64,000 bases of DNA from positions 44,066-108,065 of the forward strand of contig NZ_JACXAD010000021.1 in NCBI RefSeq assembly GCF_014699115.1. Reading direction: 5' to 3'. This document shows positions 15,670 through 25,000 of the stretch, piece by piece. Each line of letters opens with the position of its first letter. Positions within the stretch are counted from its first letter, which is position 1. Source of the DNA: Hymenobacter montanus (GTDB lineage Bacteria > Bacteroidota > Bacteroidia > Cytophagales > Hymenobacteraceae). A program made the translations under genes and the position numbers. The notes beneath the pieces are model-generated. The model searched no databases and was not told where the DNA came from. It worked only from the letters and a program-made list of their open reading frames with translations.

Positions 15670-18600
15670 CTAAAAGTCGTAGCCCAGCGAGAAGTAAAAC
15701 TTCGGGCCTTTGGTGACGTAATCTTGCTGGCCCCAAGCTACATCGACCTTGCCGTAGAAGCCCAGCAAGGTGGTACGGGCCCCCACGCCGTAGCCAATAA
15801 GAAACGGGTTACGGAAGTTGGTCACCGTGGCCGAGAAGTAATTGCCAGGGGGAAAAACCGGCTGAGTGTTGGCCGAATTGTCGGTGCTGAAAGGATTGTT
15901 GCCCGAATAAGCAGTGCCCGCATCAGCAAAGCCGGTGAGCTGCAGGTTGCGGAAGAAGCCTGAATAGATGGGCTTACGGGAGAAATACTGGATAATGGGA
16001 ATGCGTAGCTCGCTATTAAACAGTAAGTAGTGTGGCCCAGTGCGGGCACTGTAGTCAAAGCCCCGGAGGTTGGTGACAAATTCCTGGTTAAATATCTGGT
16101 CGGGAGCCGTATAGCCTTTTAGAAAGCGGCCTCCTTCGTACCCAGCGTTAAACCAGTTGTCCATGCCCCCCATTCGGAAGACCTGGGGCCGCGGCCCGAA
16201 GAAGTGGCCGTAGCTAGCCCGGTTGGCCCAGATGATCGAGCGGCTGACTTTCTGGTAGTGCCGGAGGTCAACGATAAACTTATTGAAGCTGTACTGATTG
16301 TCCTTCAGGCTACGCTGACTCATAAAGCTGGCCTTCAGGCGGGTACCACTTACCATGTTAACTCCACTGGCAATGCTGTTGTCAAATACGAGCTCTCCGG
16401 TGTAGCCGAGATAATTGCGGCTCTCATCCTCTTCGGTAGAGGTGTCGCCGAGCCGGGTGCGGGAGATGGTAGTGAAACGGGGCCCGCCACGTACGCTAAG
16501 GTTGTGCGTGAGCGGGTACGCGATGGTAGGCGCTACTTCGTGGCGGCCGTAGCGGTAGCCGTTCGAGTTGATGTCGAAGAAGTACGCTTGCTTCTGGTAA
16601 GAAATGCTCCAGTCGTAGCGCCGGGTGAGGTTGGTATAGGCTACGCGGATGTTGCTCGTACGTAAGTCAAACAAGCCAAATAAGCTCGCGTCGATGCGCT
16701 GGTTTTCCAGTACGTCGGTCAGGGTGGCTTTGAGTTGCAGGCCCAGGCCCAGCAACGGATCCACGTACACCGAGGTCGACACGTTGTCAGCCATGAAGCG
16801 CGTATCATACCGGAAAGGGCCGGTGAGTTGGGCCGCGTTGGCTTGTGCCGCCTGAGCGGCCACCGAAGCCGCGGTGGGAGTGAGGCGCTTTCGCTTAGTC
16901 GGCGCCGGTTGTACTGGCGCGTCTTCTTCAAACTGATAGTCGCTGGTGTTTACCGTGCTGCTGGCTTTGCCGGGCTCACGCCGCTGGGGCGGGCGCGTAG
17001 CCGTCGAATCGGCAGGGGCCAGGGTATCGGCCAGCGCGACAGCCGGCGCGGGCGCCGGCTTGGCCGTAGTGGCCGGAGCCAGGGACCGCTCTTCGAGGGT
17101 TTGCTGGCGGGCCGTTTTGGTGGGCGGCAGCGACGCGGGCAGCGGGTACTCGGGGTAGACGTACAGAATGTCGCGGGCCTGGGCTGGCGCGACAAACACC
17201 AGCGCGGAGGTCTGCGGACTGTAGTCAAAGTCCTGCGTATTGGGTAGCCAGTTGGTTAGGCGCGTGCGCTCTTTGGTTTTGAGCGAATACCGATACAGGG
17301 CCCGCACGCCGCTTTCTTCGCCGAGAAACAGAATTTCGTCGTCGGAAATAGCCCGGGGCCGGGTTTCGTTCGAAATGGTGCTTACCAGCGTCTCGACCGG
17401 GATGTCGCTCCCGTCGAGGTGGTACATGAATAAATCGTAGTTATTCACCACATTCTGGAACGTGGCCGGGCGGGCCCGCCCCGTCGAGTCGAGGTAGCGG
17501 TTAGAGCTGAAAACCAGGCCTCTTCCGCCGGGCAGAAACACGGGCTGCACATCATCGAACAAGTCGTTGGTCAGCTGCTCGACATTGCGGCTACCAGCCC
17601 GGAGTAAGTAGAGGTCATTCTGGCCATTGCGCACCGCGCTGAAGACCAAAGCCTTGCCATCCGGTGAATAGCTCATGCTCAAAATCTGGTCGTAGTTCGC
17701 AAACAGCGAAGTGGGCCGCGAAAACCGAATAGCCTCCTTTATCCGGCGCAGCAGGCCGCGGCCATCGGCATCGTGCAGGTGCAGGGCCATCTCGCCGTGG
17801 TTCATCTCGGCCACCGCCACCTGGGAGTTACCCCGCCAGGCTAACACCGGCAGTCGGGTTTCTATTTGCTGATCGGGCGTTTTATGGCCGCCGCGGCTTA
17901 AGGTGCGGCGGTGCGAGCCGTCGCGGTTTACCACCATTACACGGTAGCGGCCTTGCTCGTTTTGAGCATAAGCGACCAGCTGCCCGTTGGGGCTGATAAT
18001 AGGTTGCGAAAACACGTCGGCGTGGCGATTACGGCCGCTCTGCCGGAATTTTTTGTCCGGCTCGACCAGCGTAGCCATGGGCTGGCCATTGAGCTCGCGG
18101 TAGTAAGTCAGCCAATCCTTAAGAAAAACCTTATAGGGTACGTTCAGCGACGAGCTGATGCCCACTTCTACGTCGCGGGTGATGCGCGTCAGGTTGAGGA
18201 TGTTCTGAATGGTGGTGTAGCCGTAGCGCTCGGCCACGTAGTTCCAGATGCTCTGGCCGGCCAGGGTGGAGCTGCGGAGGAAGAAGGGGGCCGTCCGGCT
18301 GCCGGTGGGGTACTGCTTGCTCATGTCGCGCATGAACCCATCCATATCCACGCTCCAGCCCTCGGCCGCGTAGGCCGCCGCGCCCCCGATAAACCAATCG
18401 GGCAGCTGCAGCAGGTAGGTGCTCTGCAGCACTTCCTTCAAGGAGCCGCCGTACATCATGTCGTTGAGCAGTACTTCGGTAATCTGGGTGCTCAACTCCC
18501 GCTTGAAATCCGTTTCCTGGCCGCCGAAGGCAATCTGCACCTTGCTCATGCGGGCCAAGGGCGTTTCGCCGCCATTTATTTGCTGCTGCGTAGCCGTCAG

Positions 18601-18912
18601 GCCGATGTTGCTCTGCCGCAGGTCGCCCACCGAGTTGTAGAAGAGCAGCGTGGTTTTGGAATAAGGGTAGTAGCCAATGAGGGCCGTAATGCGCTGCAGC
18701 TCCTTCTCCGCGTATTCGGCGGCCCGGCGGGCACTGGCCTCGCCCCCGTCGTAATACATGACCGTAAAGTTCTGCGTATTGAACTGCTGCCACTGGAACT
18801 GCTTGTACTGAATGCGTACCCGTCCAAACGGCTCCTGGGCCGTTTGAGCCTGGGCCGTGGGGGTGAAGAAGCAAGGCAGCAGCAGGGCCAAGGCTCCCAG
18901 CGTGCGTTTCAT
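15670..18912 (-). CDS. TolB-like beta-propeller and outer-membrane barrel protein
   Basis: About 1,080 aa. MKRTLGALALLLPCFFTP is taken as the start because it gives a clean signal peptide ending AQAQ. The N-terminal 250 residues look like a metallopeptidase-type or tetratricopeptide-free scaffold (EKELQRITALIGYYPYSKTT). WD40/PD40 propeller units follow (YSPDGKALVFSAVRNGQNDL, PVFLPGGRGLVFSSNR). The last 350 residues look like a 16-strand surface-antigen barrel (FDNSIASGVNMVSGTRLK, KVDVAWGQQDYVTKGPKF). Bacteroidetes proteins of this layout are commonly called 'translocation protein TolB' but differ from proteobacterial TolB in carrying the barrel. The substrate is unknown. Confidence 0.7.
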   Translation of the reverse strand: MKRTLGALALLLPCFFTPTAQAQTAQEPFGRVRIQYKQFQWQQFNTQNFTVMYYDGGEASARRAAEYAEKELQRITALIGYYPYSKTTLLFYNSVGDLRQSNIGLTATQQQINGGETPLARMSKVQIAFGGQETDFKRELSTQITEVLLNDMMYGGSLKEVLQSTYLLQLPDWFIGGAAAYAAEGWSVDMDGFMRDMSKQYPTGSRTAPFFLRSSTLAGQSIWNYVAERYGYTTIQNILNLTRITRDVEVGISSSLNVPYKVFLKDWLTYYRELNGQPMATLVEPDKKFRQSGRNRHADVFSQPIISPNGQLVAYAQNEQGRYRVMVVNRDGSHRRTLSRGGHKTPDQQIETRLPVLAWRGNSQVAVAEMNHGEMALHLHDADGRGLLRRIKEAIRFSRPTSLFANYDQILSMSYSPDGKALVFSAVRNGQNDLYLLRAGSRNVEQLTNDLFDDVQPVFLPGGRGLVFSSNRYLDSTGRARPATFQNVVNNYDLFMYHLDGSDIPVETLVSTISNETRPRAISDDEILFLGEESGVRALYRYSLKTKERTRLTNWLPNTQDFDYSPQTSALVFVAPAQARDILYVYPEYPLPASLPPTKTARQQTLEERSLAPATTAKPAPAPAVALADTLAPADSTATRPPQRREPGKASSTVNTSDYQFEEDAPVQPAPTKRKRLTPTAASVAAQAAQANAAQLTGPFRYDTRFMADNVSTSVYVDPLLGLGLQLKATLTDVLENQRIDASLFGLFDLRTSNIRVAYTNLTRRYDWSISYQKQAYFFDINSNGYRYGRHEVAPTIAYPLTHNLSVRGGPRFTTISRTRLGDTSTEEDESRNYLGYTGELVFDNSIASGVNMVSGTRLKASFMSQRSLKDNQYSFNKFIVDLRHYQKVSRSIIWANRASYGHFFGPRPQVFRMGGMDNWFNAGYEGGRFLKGYTAPDQIFNQEFVTNLRGFDYSARTGPHYLLFNSELRIPIIQYFSRKPIYSGFFRNLQLTGFADAGTAYSGNNPFSTDNSANTQPVFPPGNYFSATVTNFRNPFLIGYGVGARTTLLGFYGKVDVAWGQQDYVTKGPKFYFSLGYDF

Positions 18913-19130
18913 GGATAAAAGAATAGTCATAGGATTAAGCAACGCGCAACAACGAAATTTAGTCCGCCCAAGGGCTAAAAAAATGTAGTTTCCGTAAAGG
19001 TTCCGCTTCGCTACGAAGCGACCTGTGGGTACTGAAGAGAAGGTGTTTACGGCGAAATGGTCGTCAAGCTACGTTTTGAGTGTGCAAACAAACTAGTGGC
19101 GCCAGCGAGCCGGTCTCAATAGTCCTTACT

Positions 19131-20207
19131 TCAAATTACGCCCGCCGGCCACAAGGCGTTGTATCGTTGCAGGCTGACTTCGGGCCAGATTTCAGCCCGG
19201 CCTTCCAGCCAGTCGGCCAGGAGCACGGCCATCCGGGGGGCCAGCATTACGCCTTTGGAGCCGTAGCCGCCGCAAAAGCTTAAAGCGGGCACCGCGGGAT
19301 GGGGCCCGAGCAGCGGCCGCCGGTCGAGCACGGCGGGCCGAACCCCCGCCTGCTGCCCCACTACCCCGAAGGGTAGGTCGGTTATCACGGCCAGCCGAGC
19401 GGCCAGTTCCTCGCGGCCCTCCGCCGTGGGGCCCTCAGTAAACGGTGGCCTGCGGTACGTGGCACCCACCCGAAACCGCCCTGCCCCCATCGGTACCACG
19501 TAGGCACCCCGGTTGAGTACCTGCGCCGCGCTCAGCTCCGCGCAGTCCACATCGAGTACCTCTCCGTGGTTGGAGCTAAGGGGCAGCCAGTTGAAGTACG
19601 GGTTGCGCCCGGCCGCGGCCCCCTCACAGCAGATCACGTGGCGGGCCCGCACCTGCCCCGCGTAAACAGCGCCGGCTGGGCCGGTAACGAGGCGGGACCA
19701 GTCAAAAGTTTCGCGCCGCAGCCAGCCTTCGCGGGTGCCTTCGGCGGCCAGGGCGGCTAGTAGCGGGCGCACGGCCACGTGCCCCCCGTGTTGCAGCCAG
19801 GCCCCGCCAAACGGAGCATTTACCCCCGGCAGACCAGGGTTCGCCGTTGCGAAGCCGGCCACAAAGTTTTCCCAGGGGGTGTCGGCGCTGCGGGCCAGGA
19901 CGGCATTTTGCTCTTCGATTGAGCTAAACAGCTTTAGAATAAGGGCTTCGCTGAAAAAGGACTGCCCGTAACGCTGTTCCAGCTCCCGATAGAAGGTGCC
20001 CGCAAAAGGCAGCAGGTCGGCCACCCGCCACGACAGCGCGAAGCGTTTCCCGGTTACCGGGTTCATCAGGCCGGCCGCTACGTTCGACGCGGAGTTGTCC
20101 TGGCCCGGGTCGTACACCAACACCGCGTGACCCCGTTGGCGCAGCACGTAGGCCAACGTGGCGCCCGCAATGCCGTGGCCCACTACCAGAAAATCACAGT
20201 TAGTCAT
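19131..20207 (-). CDS. FAD-dependent oxidoreductase, DAO family
   Basis: MTNCDFLVVGHGIAGATLAY contains the GxGxxG FAD-binding motif at the N-terminus, followed by an acidic-strand end (VLVYDPG). The C-terminal part includes SFCGGYGSKGVMLAPRMA, typical of the D-amino-acid oxidase/glycine oxidase (DAO) fold, and the length of 358 aa fits. The chosen ATG (20205-20207) lies just 6 bases downstream of a -7-like TACCTTGC box, so upstream in-frame ATGs are unlikely. The substrate cannot be told from sequence; an amine or amino acid is expected. Confidence 0.75.
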   Translation of the reverse strand: MTNCDFLVVGHGIAGATLAYVLRQRGHAVLVYDPGQDNSASNVAAGLMNPVTGKRFALSWRVADLLPFAGTFYRELEQRYGQSFFSEALILKLFSSIEEQNAVLARSADTPWENFVAGFATANPGLPGVNAPFGGAWLQHGGHVAVRPLLAALAAEGTREGWLRRETFDWSRLVTGPAGAVYAGQVRARHVICCEGAAAGRNPYFNWLPLSSNHGEVLDVDCAELSAAQVLNRGAYVVPMGAGRFRVGATYRRPPFTEGPTAEGREELAARLAVITDLPFGVVGQQAGVRPAVLDRRPLLGPHPAVPALSFCGGYGSKGVMLAPRMAVLLADWLEGRAEIWPEVSLQRYNALWPAGVI

Positions 20208-20212
20208 GGCCG

Positions 20213-20220
20213 GCAAGGTA
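20213..20220 (-). promoter_or_regulatory. -7 box of DAO-family gene
   Basis: The minus strand reads TACCTTGC, one base from the TAnnTTTG consensus, immediately before the ATG at 20207. It implies a nearly leaderless transcript. Confidence 0.35.
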
Positions 20221-20450
20221 GGAATGCCCTGCTGAATGAGCCATGAGCCAACCAGATTATAGCGTTTCTGCAGTCCGTATCCAAAGCCCCGCCGGGGCAA
20301 CTTCACGGGGCCCTATTCATCTGGCAGGTGATACTGAGCCACATCCAGAGTAAGCTTTTGGGTCGTTAGGGCGAAGCCGGATAGACGCGTTCTACTCTCA
20401 GCATGCCTAAGGAGGTGGCAAGCCTTCAGGTCGCATTAAGTGCGGTGTCG

Positions 20451-20458
20451 TACCTTTC
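20451..20458 (+). promoter_or_regulatory. -7 box of MBL-fold hydrolase gene
   Basis: TACCTTTC matches TAnnTTTG except at the last base and is 26 bases before the ATG at 20485. It sits in the divergent gap with the DAO-family gene. Confidence 0.4.
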
Positions 20459-20484
20459 CGACTGGTTTAGAAGCTTTGTTCTGT

Positions 20485-21129
20485 ATGACTGTCGCTGGAT
20501 TTACCTTCAACGCTTTTTCCGAAAACACCTACTTGTTGGTTGACGGCGCCACGCGGCAGTGCGCCATTGTAGATCCAGGCTGCTATACGGTGGCTGAGCA
20601 GCAGGCCCTGCGGCGGCATATCGAGGCCAATGACTTGCAGGTGGCCCTGCTGCTGAACACCCACGCCCACGTCGACCACGTCCTGGGAAACCAGTTTGTG
20701 CTGACTACCTGGCCCGGTACCCCATTTCTGCTGCATCGGCTCGACTTGCCTACCCTGCGGGCGGTGCCGGCTTACGCGCCCAGCTACGGCTTCCCGCAGT
20801 ACCAGCCCGCCGAACCCACCGGCGAACTCGTGGCCGGCCAGCCCGTGCGCTTCGGCACGACCGAGCTGGAAGTCCGCTTCACGCCGGGCCACGCGCCGGG
20901 CCACGTCGTGTTCTACCACGCGCCCACTGCCACGGTTATTGGGGGCGACGTGCTGTTTCAGCGCAGCATCGGCCGAACCGATTTGCCCGGCGGCAACTAC
21001 GCCACCCTCCTGCATAGCATTGAAACGGAATTGATGACCCTGCCCGACGCTACCACGGTGTACCCTGGCCACGGCCCAGCCACTACTATCGGGGAGGAGC
21101 GCCACGGTAACCCTTTTTTAATTGGCTGA
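20485..21129 (+). CDS. MBL-fold metallo-hydrolase (glyoxalase II-like)
   Basis: 214 aa starting MTVAGFTFNAFSENTYLLVD. It has the HxHxDH zinc motif (H60, H62, D64, H65, in THAHVDHV), a further ligand His in HAPGHVVFYH (about H140), Asp155 in IGGDVLF and His196 in YPGHGP. This complete set of metal ligands is typical of hydroxyacylglutathione-hydrolase-like proteins. Such enzymes hydrolyse thioesters or related compounds; the real substrate is unknown. The ATG is selected because a -7 box ends about 27 bases upstream and the family N-terminus begins here. Confidence 0.82.
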   Translation: MTVAGFTFNAFSENTYLLVDGATRQCAIVDPGCYTVAEQQALRRHIEANDLQVALLLNTHAHVDHVLGNQFVLTTWPGTPFLLHRLDLPTLRAVPAYAPSYGFPQYQPAEPTGELVAGQPVRFGTTELEVRFTPGHAPGHVVFYHAPTATVIGGDVLFQRSIGRTDLPGGNYATLLHSIETELMTLPDATTVYPGHGPATTIGEERHGNPFLIG

Positions 21130-21226
21130 TGCGCGAGCAAGCGCCAGGGTGACGAAGTTGTTGTTACAGCACGCCGTTATTTTATAATAGTCCCTCGACC
21201 AACCCTATTATTTCCTTCCTTCACTC

Positions 21227-21943
21227 TTGAAAAGACATCTGCCCAACGCCCTCACCTGCCTGAACCTGTTCTGTGGCTGCCTGGCTTTGACCAACATCTT
21301 TGCTGGGCGGCTGGAGGTGGGAGCATGGCTGGTGGCGGCGGCAGCCGTGGCCGATTTTGCCGATGGTCTGGTGGCCCGGGCTCTGCGCGTGTCGTCGGCC
21401 ATTGGCAAAGACCTGGATTCGTTGGCTGACATGGTATCGTTTGGCGTGGTGCCGGGAGCAATCTTATTCAAGCTGCTGCAAATGGGGCTGCCCACCGCCG
21501 AAAGCGGGTGGGAGTGGGGGATCATGGTGCAGTACGGGCCCTACCTGGGATTTGTCGTTAGCATCTTCTCGGCTTTGCGACTGGCCAAATTCAACAACGA
21601 TACCCGGCAGACCACTTCTTTCATCGGGCTGCCCACGCCAGCGTGCACGCTGGTAGTGGCCTCGCTGCCGCTCATCCTGGCCTACGACCAGTTTGGATTG
21701 GCAAGCTTCCTCCTCAACCCTTGGCTGCTGCTGGGCCTGGCGGGGCTGCTTTCGGGACTGCTCGTGGCGGAACTGCCACTATTTGCTTTGAAATTTAAGA
21801 CCTTACGATGGGCTGATAACCGACAGCGGTTTCTATTTTTGCTGTTGACGGCCGGACTGCTGCTTGCGCTGCGGGCCGCCGCCGTGCCGCTCGTGGTGCT
21901 GCTCTACGTGCTGCTGTCGGTACCAAAAGCGGCAGCTCGGTAG
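21227..21943 (+). CDS. pssA: CDP-diacylglycerol-serine O-phosphatidyltransferase
   Basis: 238 aa, multi-pass membrane protein. The CDP-alcohol phosphatidyltransferase signature DG-x2-AR-x8-G-x3-D-x3-D is complete in ADFADGLVARALRVSSAIGK followed by DLDSLAD. The early NALTCLNLFCGCLAL and SFGVVPGAILF stretches are characteristic of the PssA subfamily, which makes phosphatidylserine, the precursor of phosphatidylethanolamine. The apparent start is a TTG (TTG AAA AGA CAT CTG, 21227) with no better ATG upstream in frame. It is transcribed like the MBL gene, with a 97-base gap. Confidence 0.85.
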   Translation: MKRHLPNALTCLNLFCGCLALTNIFAGRLEVGAWLVAAAAVADFADGLVARALRVSSAIGKDLDSLADMVSFGVVPGAILFKLLQMGLPTAESGWEWGIMVQYGPYLGFVVSIFSALRLAKFNNDTRQTTSFIGLPTPACTLVVASLPLILAYDQFGLASFLLNPWLLLGLAGLLSGLLVAELPLFALKFKTLRWADNRQRFLFLLLTAGLLLALRAAAVPLVVLLYVLLSVPKAAAR

Positions 21944-22099
21944 TTAATTCAACTCCGCAACCACAACTGCCCGACGATAACAATAAATAGAGTGTTTGCT
22001 AGTTAAGAGCCTACCACCGGGTGAACCTGACGGGCAGTACCGCTGTTGCGAAGCCACCACGGAGCAGATCGCAGACTAGCACAGGCGTCAATCAAGATA

Positions 22100-25000
22100 A
22101 TGCGTATGCGTCTTTTTTTTCTTTTCATTGCTTTTGCGGGGATAATCACGGGCGCTACTACCCCGGCCCGCGCCCAGTCGGGTGAGCCGGGCGTGGCGCA
22201 TGGCATCATCAAGTGGGGCGGATACGCCCAGGTACCTACGCTGGGCGCCCGTAAGCAAAAAGTGCCGACCTTCGACGAAGCTCATCAGGCGCTGGACGAT
22301 CAAGTGGGTTGGTTTAGCCTGCGGCTGAACGGCCGGGTGACCGAGGGCGAACTAACTAATCTGGTGTACGAGCCCTTCTCGGAGGCCGATGCCAAGCTGT
22401 TCAACGTGGGCCAACTGCCAACCGGGCCCGAGCCTAAACTCAGCTCCGGCAGGGAGATGAAGCAGGTTGTAACGCACCTGAGTTTGCGCCCGGTACGCCG
22501 TAGCCCCCAAACCGGCCAGCCCGAACGCCTGGTTTCGTTCGATTACCGCTACGCGCCGACTTCTGAGGTGGTGGCAGCCCGGGGCACGGGCACGGCGGCC
22601 CGCAACCACGCGCCCCATTCGGTACTGGCTACCGGCCAATGGTTTAAGATGGGTGTGGCCGAAAGTGGCATCTACAAGCTCGACAAGGAAGCCTTGCGCA
22701 ATATGGGTCTTAACCCCCAGGAAATCAATCCGAACAACCTGCACGTGTACGGCAATTCCATGGGGATCCTGCCCCAGGCCAATAGCGTGCCGCGCCCCGA
22801 CGACCTGGCGGAGAACAATATTCTGCTGGTGGGCAATGGCAATAACGTCTTCGAGGACAACGAGTACTTCTTGTTTTACTCCCCCGGTGCTCATACCTGG
22901 GTGGCGCAGGATGGCGTGTTCAAGCACCGCAACAATATTTATACCGACACCACTTATTACTTCGTGACGGTAAATAATACGGCGGGACTCCGCGTGCCGA
23001 CGGCCCCGGCGCTGCTGCCGACCAGCCGCACCCCTACCATCAGCACCTTTACGTACCGCGATTTTTACGAACACGACCTGGCTAACCTTCTGCGTTCGGG
23101 GCGCAACTGGGTTGGCGAGTCTTTCAACCCCGGGCAACCGCGGGAGTTCGCTTTTACCAACATTCCCGACCTGGTAGCTAATGCCCCGATTCGAGTAACC
23201 TCGTCGCTGGTAGCCAACTCATCCCCCGCCAGCTCTTTCCAACTTAGCCTGAACGGGGCGGCTTTGGCCACGCAACCGTTGGACCCCCGCCCTAGGTACG
23301 ATTTTGGTCCCATTGCTACCGTGAGTACCGTTACCAGCCAGTTGGCCCTTAGTAATCCGGGAGCCGATTTGCGGGTGGGTTTAACCTATAACAGCAGCGA
23401 TCCTGGGGCCATTGGTTACCTGGACTATCTGGAAATCAACGCGCAGCGTCAGTTAAAGCTCCGCGGGGCGCAGCTGGAGTTTCGCTCCCTGGTTAATATT
23501 AATTCGACGGACCTCAACCGCTTCGTGGTGGATAACGCCACGGGGGCCGTGGTGTGGGACGTTACCAATCCGCGCCGGGCCGTGGCCCGCCCACTGGAGG
23601 GCGGGGCATTTATAGGCCTGTCCGACACGCTACGCGAATACGTGGCCTTCCAACCCAGCGGCAACTTCAGCCCCCCCCGCCCTTTTGGCCGGGTAGTCAA
23701 CCAGGACTTGCACGCGCTCAACGGCGACCCCGGTGCGCTGATTGATTTAGTTATCGTGACGTACCCGCCGTTTAAGGCGGCGGCCTTGCGCCTGGCTGAC
23801 CACCGCACCCGCCACGACAACCTGCGCGTGGCCGTGGCGACGACGACTGAAGTGTATAACGAGTTTAGCTCGGGCGGGCAGGACGTTACCGCCATTCGCG
23901 ACCTGATGAAGCTGCTTTACGACCGTGCGCCGGCGGGCAAGCAAATGCAGCTCCTGCTGTTCGGCGATGCCTCGTTCGACTACAAGTCCGACCCCTACAA
24001 TAACAAAAGTTTCGAGCCCCAGTGGTGGAAGGATGAACGGAAGCCATTCAAGTCCGACTCCGACTTCGATGCCTTCAACCAAAATTACGTGCCGACTTAT
24101 GAGTCGCGGGAGTCGCTGGCCCCATTTTACGGGGGCGCGTTTGGCCAAGCCAGCTACTCCTCGGATGATTACTATGCCTTACTCGACGACGACGAAGGCG
24201 AATGGGAGGAACAAAACCCCGGCACCGAACTGCTCGACATTGGCGTGGGCCGCCTCCCGGTGCGCACGCCCAAGGGCCAGCCGGCGAACGACAATCAGGC
24301 CCAGCAAGTAGTTAAAAAGCTGATGGATTACGATGCCACGTCAGCCTATGGGAAATGGCGTAATCGCATCACACTGGTATCGGATGATGGCGACAACGAT
24401 TTGTTTGTAGGGGGTGGATCGGAAAGGATGGCTCAAATTATCCAAACCAATCACCCAGTATATAATGTGCACAAAGTATACCTGGATCTGTACCCACAAG
24501 TGGCAGTATCGGCGGGCCAGCGCTCTCCCGAAACCAACCGCGCCATCGACCAGTCAATAGAACAGGGCTCGCTAATTGTCAACTACCTCGGGCACGGCGG
24601 ACCAAAGGGCTGGGCCGACGAGCAAATCGTAACCAATGCCTCCGTGTTGGCCCTGCGCAACCCCAATAATTTTACTTTCTTCACCACTGGAACCTGCGAT
24701 TTTAGCACCTACGACGACCCAAACTTCACCTCGGCGGGCGAGCAGTCCCTCACCGACAACCCAACCGGTGGGGCAATTGGCCTTTTTACCACCACCCGGG
24801 TAGTGGAAGCCAACCTTAACGCCGGCCTTAACCAAGCGTACTTCAACCGGGTGTTGAGGCCCGTGAACGGCCAGATGCCGAGCATCGGCACCGTGGTAAT
24901 GCTGAGCAAGAACGATTATCCCGGGGCCGGCCAGCCTGGCGTAATCAACAACCGCAACTACGAGCTGCTGGCCGACCCCAGCATGACGCTGGCCTACCCG

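Noticed and set aside
19004..19020. Short hairpin CGCTTCG-CTA-CGAAGCG between the DAO-family and TolB-like genes
   Set aside because: Only a 7-base stem and no T-run on the minus strand; too weak to call a terminator.
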